In this document: piece by piece, positions 57,511 through 64,000 of the stretch | Layout: every line of letters starts with the position of its first letter | Numbering within the stretch: position 1 is the stretch's first letter | Source of the DNA: Phialophora verrucosa | Lineage: Eukaryota > Ascomycota > Eurotiomycetes > Chaetothyriales > Herpotrichiellaceae | Length of the DNA: 64,000 nt | NCBI GenBank assembly: GCA_002099365.1 | Contig: MSED01000015.1 | Location: forward strand, 992,001-1,056,000 | Reading direction: 5' to 3' | Notes under the pieces: generated by a model | The model's database searches: none | Seen by the model: only the letters and a program-made list of their open reading frames with translations | Told to the model about the DNA's origin: nothing | Program-made: the position numbers and the translations under genes

Positions 57511-58017
57511 TCAATGGGACAGAGCATCCTCGAGTTCTGTCACTTTTGAAGTGTCTAGTTCTTCGGAAGAGGAATGGATAGGAGGCTGTAGGCCGGGTGT
57601 GTCGCCCATCTTCTCAAGCGCTGGGTTATTCCGCTTTTTGATGTTCAAGCCACTGGTGGCCGAGTCTGATGACGACGTTATGTTGGCCAGAAAGTCGAGG
57701 GGACTGTATGTCCATTGGCACTCATCTCGTTCGAGGCTGCAGATCAGGTTCGGGTAGTCGTTGGAGAAGTAGTCTGGCTTTGGGATTCCATTAAGAGCGT
57801 AGATTACTTGGGGGACGGTCTCGAGAGACATGCAACCGGTAACGGAGGAGGCTCGAATCCAGAACAGACCATGGTTGAACCAGTGATCGATACAGTCGCA
57901 GCTGAAGCTCACGTCCGTACGCTGGACAACTTCGAGAGTGTCGGGAAGAGCAGCTGGTAGACCGAGCACTAGAGGTGCCATCATAACGATGAAAGCAAGG
58001 TATAGGAAGGACAGCAT
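57511..58017 (-). CDS. Small secreted cysteine-containing protein
   Basis: The frame from ATG 58017 gives 168 residues. MLSFLYLAFIVMMAPLVLGLPA is a clear signal peptide with a likely cut near LG-LPA. The mature part has five cysteines (FSCDCIDHWF, TGCMSL, NLICSL, DECQW) and an N-glycosylation site (NIT). I recognise no family. An odd number of mature cysteines leaves one unpaired. A 55-bp intron (57543-57489, GTGACA..CCAG) would replace the last ten residues with an acidic tail VKLIEVDEDEDIDSDE... ending at 57405 (185 residues). The donor is weak, so I keep the unspliced end as default. A CT-rich leader lies upstream. Confidence 0.7.
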   Translation of the reverse strand: MLSFLYLAFIVMMAPLVLGLPAALPDTLEVVQRTDVSFSCDCIDHWFNHGLFWIRASSVTGCMSLETVPQVIYALNGIPKPDYFSNDYPNLICSLERDECQWTYSPLDFLANITSSSDSATSGLNIKKRNNPALEKMGDTPGLQPPIHSSSEELDTSKVTELEDALSH

Positions 58018-58914
58018 CTCGGAGTCGGTGAGCCCGTGAAAGGGGTGATGTGGCGTGGCTGAGTAGGATTGCTGTTGGGGCTGAAGCAACAAATGCGTGA
58101 AAGCAACCGGAGTGAAGTGAGTACAAGACCGTTCAGTTCAATGTGGAAAAGGAGTGTGCTGAGTGATGGTGATGGAAAAGACTTGAGGAAATGGAGGCGA
58201 AGGTGACGGTGAAGACGAAGTAAAGGAATGTTGAAAAAGTGGGAGGTACCTTCCCATCCTCGCGTAATGTGCGTGCGTCGTAGCAACTGTTATCACTGTG
58301 ACCGTCACTTACCTCCAGTTGAGAATTGTTGACACAATATCGAATACTAGGAGAGTGGCAGAGGATTCCAAGGTAATCTTCGTCTCGATGATCGGTCGAA
58401 ACCTCACGAAACACTTCTCGAGAACAAGGCGAAAGACCTTCCAAGGATCGACTCACTCTACAAGACTACAGGGTCAGGAACAACGTGCAACTGGATTTGG
58501 GGGCTGATACTGGAGATGTAGAAAGCGCTGTTTGGAAAATGGGATAGCTCGGCAGATGATGGCTACGCTAGTCACGAAATACAAATACACGCTACGGCAC
58601 CGACGACCTCCGTTAAATCATACCTCCTCGACCGATGGCCACCTTCACTTTGTCGTAAATTGACCTATAACTGGAGCATGTCGTATTCGTCGGTTAAGGT
58701 TTTCTTCCGGGCGAACCGGGAATGGACTTGGCTGTGTCCAACAGCGTCAAGGCTCATACGGTCTCTTCGTCGGAGCTCGGATCGTAGAGCTCCCTCTTCT
58801 GTTGAATCATCTCTGGAGACTTGGCGTCATGTCCAGCCTTTGAGAGTGACGGCCACCAACTTGGACCTCCCGACCGTGTCGGGCTCCTAGAATCTGTAGG
58901 CGGTGTTTTCTCGG
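58018..58914. other. Intergenic; leader of the secreted-protein gene
   Basis: Pyrimidine-rich on the minus strand next to 58017, as in fungal 5' UTRs. The remainder lies downstream of the ankyrin-like gene. No other gene is seen. Confidence 0.5.
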
Positions 58915-59763
58915 TCAGCCTCTCTCCCATGCTGATTGCCACCACCGCTTGTTAGACCTCGAATTTTTTTGAGCATCCTTGGCAGCTTGCTGTCCAACCT
59001 CCTGAATGTGGCGCTCTACCACGGCAATTAACTCCTTGTCTCCTGTGCTCTTTACGGACTGTAACGTCGACTCTAAATTTTCACTAGACTGAGTACCTCG
59101 CATCCTCTTCTGCTCCTCGTCCAAGAATACCTCGAGTGCGTCGGCACGTTTGCGATTGATAGCTGTCGTTTTAGGAAACGATAGACTGGCGGTCAGGGGA
59201 ACCATCCTTCTGATGACTTCTATCGGTTGATCGTTGGTGATGGCCGGCAACAACTCGCATCCAAGATGGTAAGTATAGCTGCTGTTGTCCAAACTCATCG
59301 CTCCGTGATCTAGAAGGAAGAGAATGAAAGGCGCATTCTGAGGACCCTCTTCAATAGCCAAGCTCAAAATGGAAGTCTTGTGGTCATCGAACCCAAAACT
59401 GACAATGTCAGGGGAGTAGGAATAGATCAGCTTGAGCATGTCGAGGTCTCGCGTCTTAGCGAGCGTTCTAACGGACCAGGGGTCTCTGAAGTCAAAGGCC
59501 GGATATATCGAGCGCAGGTATTGGACGGTGGATTGCTGGCCATGAGAAATGGCTGCTTCAAAGAGCATAGCTGTCGTAGGAGCGCCCTCTCCTTTCGTAT
59601 TCCTGTACCAGATAATTTCGTGACCTTGCTTGACATGGTGCTCCTCAAACAACTGTTGTAACTGAGCTAGTTGACCGGTCTTGCATGCTTCGATCATGGC
59701 TTCCTGGTGAGAAGACAGAATCTTCCATGGCTGCGGCTCCCTTTCTGGAAGAGATGTGGCCAT
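58915..59763 (-). CDS. Ankyrin-like repeat protein
   Basis: A single frame from ATG 59763 gives 282 residues. The pattern of paired helices fits diverged ankyrin repeats: MIEACKTGQLAQLQQLFEEH, then AMLFEAAISHGQQSTVQYLR, then LDMLKLIYSYSPD..., then SILSLAIEEGPQNAPFILFL with LDHGA. Consensus G-TPLH is not kept, so the repeats are weak. The C-terminal part is helical and charged, ending NKRWWQSAWERG. It is probably a protein-interaction module. No membrane or signal segment is seen. Confidence 0.75.
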   Translation of the reverse strand: MATSLPEREPQPWKILSSHQEAMIEACKTGQLAQLQQLFEEHHVKQGHEIIWYRNTKGEGAPTTAMLFEAAISHGQQSTVQYLRSIYPAFDFRDPWSVRTLAKTRDLDMLKLIYSYSPDIVSFGFDDHKTSILSLAIEEGPQNAPFILFLLDHGAMSLDNSSYTYHLGCELLPAITNDQPIEVIRRMVPLTASLSFPKTTAINRKRADALEVFLDEEQKRMRGTQSSENLESTLQSVKSTGDKELIAVVERHIQEVGQQAAKDAQKNSRSNKRWWQSAWERG

Positions 59764-60592
59764 TGTGGGAAATGCTGCTCAAGAAAAAAGATGTAGATGG
59801 AAAGCTATCGGGAAAAGCAGATGATCTCAATGACCGTAGACGGCCTTCGAAGGGTTTAGGCCACGAAAATGTGATTCTTACAGCCGACAGCCACCGGCTG
59901 GGACGCCACAAGGCTTTAAGTACTCACTGATTCGGCGTCGGCGGGTAAAGCCTTGTTTCAGTATGCGCTGGCCATGAAGCCTAATGGGAATCTGTAGCCG
60001 CTTGAGGTGAAACTCCCTTACCACAGGAGCTAAGTAAATCCTCGTAAGATTTGAGTGCAGAGTATAAGGGATGGGAAAGAGAAGTGCTAAGTTAATTTGT
60101 ATTAGGCAACAGAAGGCTGGCACTGACCTCTTAAGTTCGGCGGGAAGTTTCCCTGCAACCCGCGCTTGAGTAGTACGTGCCTATTGGTTTTCTTGTACAA
60201 GCGAGATGGTTAAGCATCGGGGGTCCAGGCTAGTGGTAGGGTTCCCAAAGCTCTTCGACCTCCTTCGCAAGCATGCGTCTACGAGGCACCTAATTACATA
60301 CCCATGACGCGCTCGTCTGATTTGATGTGAATTTGACTTTTGCAAGAGTGTGCCATGAGAAACGCCGAGCCTCGGCGTGGCTGTTCGAAGGCAGTGTGTG
60401 CTTTCAAGCGTTCTAGGCAACAGCAATTTTGTCGGCCCAGTGCTAAATTACATTGCCCCCTTGCACAATGTACGCGAATGAGCGGTCACTGAGCAAGAAG
60501 ATCGAATTTTATCCAGTGCTGGCGGGGTACTTGTGACAGTCGGCTCCCGAACCGAACTTCTGGACGTCGACAACTTTGCGCCTTAGGCCACA
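59764..60592. other. Divergent intergenic region with a dispersed repeat
   Basis: Upstream DNA of the ankyrin-like (minus) and Zn2Cys6 (plus) genes. It contains a second copy of a dispersed repeat at 60119-60180. Confidence 0.55.
60119..60180 (+). repeat. Dispersed repeat, copy B
   Basis: Aligns with 35371-35430 in the same orientation over about 60 bp, with several substitutions and small gaps. Both copies lie in divergent promoter regions. Confidence 0.7.
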
Positions 60593-61884
60593 ATGCCACG
60601 GCGACCACACAAAAAATCTCGCTCGGGCTGTTTCCACTGCAAGAGGCGACACATCAAAGTAAGTGACGCGCACCAGTGTTCCATGGGTGGAATGCTTGTA
60701 GATCTCTGCTCACCTTTTGCCCATTGACTAACACAAGACGCCGACTTCAGTGTGATGAGCGACGCCCTCGATGTGTCAACTGTCAGACGGCGGGTTTAGA
60801 CTGCGCATTCGCTTTGAATGCATCCGGGCCAGCCACTCCGTCCGTAGACACAGAGACTGCTGCCACCAGCACTTCGGAGACGTCAACACCAGACCACCAA
60901 CGGCAAGGCCATGGACAGTTCAGTGTGACACCCACATTCTCTCACTCAGAACCATCCGATCCTGGCCTGAATATGCAACATCTTGAATTTTTGCACCAGT
61001 TCGTCACCTCCACCTACAGGACCTTCAGCGATGACGGTGATGTCCGGAATGTCTGGAGAAGCTCGATTGTCCGGATGGCTCTTTCGCACCCATACCTAAT
61101 GTACGAGCTCCTTGCCATCTCGGCTCTACACCTCGCTTACTGCCGACCCGAATCCTCTCCATGGTACTACACGCGATCCACGGAGCTGCAAACTCAGGCC
61201 CTCAATTCTTTCAACAGCATACAACGGGAGGTGGATGCCTCGAACTGCGCTCCTGTCCTCATGTTCACATCGCTTCTTGCCGTCCATGTGCTTGCGGACC
61301 CCTCGCGCACCGTGGGACTGGACTCGAACCACTATCTTGACCACGTCATTCATTGTATCATGCTCATGCGCAACGTCCAAAAACTAGTCATCCAAGACTG
61401 GTACGAGTATCTCAAAAACTCGGAGTTGAAGCCTATCTTCGGAGTTACGCAGCCTGAAAAACCATACCGGATACCCGAGCCGTGTCTCAACTTGGCCCAG
61501 CTGACGGAGAGCTCGGACTTAGGAGAGCAAGCCAAAGAAGCATATAACTCGGCGATCGAGCGCCTGCACTGGCTCTACGCTGTTTCAAACGTGCCCAACG
61601 AAACATACACCACCGTTCGATGGCTCCTTGCGTGGCCGATCCAGCTCAGCGGGGCTTATCAGGAGCGACTGAATCAGCGAAGACCTGAAGCTCTGGTCAT
61701 CCTCGCATATTTTGCGGTCATGCTCAGGTTTTACAGGGGTTGCTGGGTTGTAGGAGATTCTGGCAAGTTCCTTATCGGAGCGATATCCGCACACCTTGGG
61801 CCTCACTGGAGGAAATGGATGGAGTGGCCATTGTCATTCCTTGGGGACCGGAATGATACAGACCAAGGCAGAGAATCGCCGTAA
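60593..61884 (+). CDS. Zn2Cys6 fungal transcription factor
   Basis: Two exons (60593-60658, 60751-61884) encode 399 residues. The intron falls inside the zinc cluster, as in many fungal members: CFHCKRRHIK|CDERRPRCVNCQ, with cysteines at 13, 16, 23, 30, 33 and 40 in CX2CX6CX6CX2CX6C spacing. A Thr/Ser-rich linker follows, then a helical regulatory region (QHLEFLHQFVTSTYRTFSDD, ELLAISALHLAYCRP). The layout is like UPC2-type sterol regulators and other fungal C6 proteins with a DUF3468-like region, but the target is unknown. The stop overlaps a GTAAGT (61881), so a further 3' exon is possible. Confidence 0.9.
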
Positions 61885-62414
61885 GTCAGGTCGAATCCAC
61901 CGGCTAGTCTGGCAGAGGGTGGCGAGACCTACGGTTGCCGAAGCATGACAAGACATGGACGCGCACCAGGCCATGGATGAAGCAAAGTTTCACGTCTCGC
62001 TTTGTTTTACTGTCGTCATGACCAAGCGTATTGAACGAGGCCGTAGACGAGATAAGCGAAAATTGGCTGTTCCATGAGGCTATGTAGGATGAGCGATGGT
62101 AAGGGTAAGAGGGGCTGTAGGAATATAGATGCATTTACTAGTAAGTTAGTGACTTCCTCGGATTCATCTTGTCCTCCTACCATATCGTCAGCCTTGTACA
62201 GCCTCAACCTCATGCAGCCCCAGCCTCGTGAAGGCGGTCAGAGGTGCCCCCCACCCAGGGTCAAAAATTCTGCCAGGACTTTTTGGTTCAAGTCTAATTA
62301 ATCATTTCACTTGATAACGAGCCCTCGCAGACTATTAATCCTCTGCTTACCCAAGCTTGACTCTCCCCTGCCATGGAATTTGATCTCCGGTAACACCCAT
62401 TGACGCGCTTCAAT
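61885..62414. other. Intergenic; promoter of the RPC31 gene
   Basis: No gene is seen between the two plus-strand genes. Confidence 0.6.
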
Positions 62415-63773
62415 ATGTCGCGCGGCGGACGAGGAGGCAGAGGCGGGGACGGCGGCGGCCGTCGCAACAAAGGCGCTCCCGAGATAGAAGACTACGACTT
62501 TGACGACGATGGCGACAACCTCACTCCCCGGCAGAAGAAGCCCCAGCCTCTCTTTCCGGTACAGCAGCCCAGATCTATTCCCCCCGCCAAACAAAATTAT
62601 CGCCCCGCAAAAGAACTCTAGACTAACGAACCTGCCTGCGAGCAATAGGGCATTTCTCTCCCCGTTCCACGACCCCCCTCCGCGCTAGAACTCTCCGCCG
62701 TAGCGCGCCATCTCGCCTTCCGCACCCGCGTGCGCAACGGGCCTTACTTCGCGACCCTCGACCCCAGCAGCGTGGCGGACGCGACGACGGGCCGGACGCT
62801 CAAGCGCGCAGGATTCGACCCGTTCACCGACCAGGAGACATACTCGAGCAAGAACCACAAGAAGAAGCGGGCGGTGCCGGACTTGAAGGGCGCGGGACGG
62901 GAATACGGTATGTTTGGATTTTGGGGTCCTCACAAGACGCACACTCAGACACACCGACACCACAACTACGCCGACGAGAGGGGACCAATATGATGCGATA
63001 TGATGTTGCCGTGAGCTGATTTTCATGTTCTTAATCCAGCACTCAAGTTCTTCCCCCAAGAACTGTGGTCGACGCTCGACCCCACGCGCAAACACCCCCT
63101 CTGGAAGACCGCCGACGCTGAAAACGATGACGTGTCCGCCTCACGGCAGCGGTCACGCAAGCGGAAGCGCGACACCGCCGCCACCCTCCCGGCGCTCGAC
63201 GACGACGCCTACGACGCAGCAGCCGTGAAAGACGGGGACGCGCCGTCGGACGACGAGCAGGCCGACCAGACGGATGATTCGGCGGCCTCTGACTCCGACG
63301 CGTTAATCCCGTCAGGCAGGGGCGCGAGGTCTGCGAGGAGGAAGAAGAGGAAGCAGAAGAGAGGCCGCGCCGCGGGCGGGGACCGGACGGGCGATTCGCG
63401 GGAGAAGCGGGGCCTAGACGCCGAAGACGACTTCGAGCCGACGAAGAAGAAAGGCCCGTCGCCGCCGTCGACGATGCGGGCCAAGGAAAAGAAGCGGCGT
63501 AAAGCGGAGGCTCGTGCCACGGGGACGAAGGTCGACGATACGGAGGACGAGGACGAGGACGAGGAGAATGACAACGCGGATCACGATGAGGATATTGGCG
63601 ACGAGGACGAGGATGACGATGACGAAGAGCCCGTCGACTCGGACTTTGAAGAGAGCGATGAAGGGGGCGGGGACGATTACAATGCGGAGAATTACTTCGA
63701 CGACGGGGATCGGGATGATGACGACGGGCTCGGATTCGGGGGAGGAGGGGGAGACGAGGGGGGAGAGTATTAG
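62415..63773 (+). CDS. RPC31: DNA-directed RNA polymerase III subunit Rpc31
   Basis: Rpc31 is part of the Pol III initiation subcomplex (with Rpc82 and Rpc34). Three exons (62415-62558, 62649-62907, 63040-63773) give 378 residues. Family features: a Gly/Arg-rich start (MSRGGRGGRGG), PLFPGISLP, AVARHLAFRTRVRNGPYFA, GFDPFTDQETYSSKNHKKKR, then after intron 2 LKFFPQELWSTLDPTRKHPL. The C-terminal half is basic then very acidic (Asp/Glu runs), as in Rpc31. The low-complexity tail is long but has no internal stop. The tRNA at 8700 is one of its class of targets. Confidence 0.92.
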
Positions 63774-64000
63774 GCCTGACTTGTCGATTGGTTTGACTGA
63801 TTGACTGAGTGTGTCTACGGGAGGATCAAAGACTGATCGGTGACAGGCAGGTGCTAGTTAGCGGACAGAAACGAGTTTCAAGATGAAGATAGACGATGAC
63901 CCCCCTCTCCCCTCTTGTGGTTTCTTCACCAGCTTGGGGTCGACGACAAAGCCCATAAACAGCCGGACAACGCCCTGTGCGTGTGGCTGGGGTGCACCGA
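63774..64000 (-). other. Right edge; possible C-terminal end of a minus-strand gene
   Basis: A minus-strand frame is open from the window edge (64000) to a TAA at 63858-63860, about 47 codons (…GVVRLFMGFVVDPKLVKKPQ…). It could be the last exon of a gene outside the window, but it is too short to judge. The remainder is the 3' UTR of RPC31. Confidence 0.3.

Overview
The window is nuclear DNA of a filamentous ascomycete (Pezizomycotina). Genes are separated by large gaps and carry short introns of about 50-90 bp with GT..AG ends. The gene set is typically fungal: Zn2Cys6 and C2H2 transcription factors, a WSC wall sensor, a lactose-type sugar permease, a HET-domain relic and Pol III subunit Rpc31. 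The class may be Eurotiomycetes, but the sequence does not settle this. I rebuilt splice junctions by reading frames across GT/AG pairs; none is confirmed by transcripts.

Layout. 1-2.5 kb: 3' end of an AMID/FSP1-like oxidoreductase, then mitochondrial fumarase. 2.5-8.7 kb: no intact gene; coding-like debris, a triplicated repeat, then a tRNA-Gly(GCC). 9.3-11.3 kb: an acyl-CoA/4-coumarate-CoA ligase-like enzyme ending in a peroxisomal AKL. 12.3 kb: a broken HET-domain fragment. 14.2-16.0 kb: an MFS sugar permease. 16-20.9 kb: gene-free gap. 20.9-22.3 kb: a WSC-domain membrane sensor. 23.8-26.1 kb: a large charged protein with an EEIIIRRDE repeat. 26.9-27.8 kb: a hypothetical protein.

29.1-37.2 kb holds four adjacent genes with related chemistry: a Hal2-like bisphosphate nucleotidase, a phosphoinositide phospholipase C, a CorA-type transporter and a tail-anchored inositol-polyphosphate 5-phosphatase. 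This is the most suggestive functional grouping in the window. 39.7-40.0 kb: a two-exon, Cys-rich 70-residue protein behind an ATG-free leader of about 385 nt. 42.0-47.1 kb: two uncharacterised proteins.

49.1-54.1 kb: two regulators on the minus strand, one C2H2 with a fungal transcription-factor middle region and one of Fungal_trans_2/DUF3468 type. 55.4-56.8 kb: phosphoserine aminotransferase. 57.5-58.0 kb: a small secreted protein. 58.9-59.8 kb: an ankyrin-like protein. 60.6-61.9 kb: a Zn2Cys6 regulator. 62.4-63.8 kb: RNA polymerase III subunit Rpc31. A possible gene end runs off the right edge.

Most of the rest is ordinary metabolism and regulation. I saw no intact transposon, CRISPR array or secondary-metabolite backbone enzyme.
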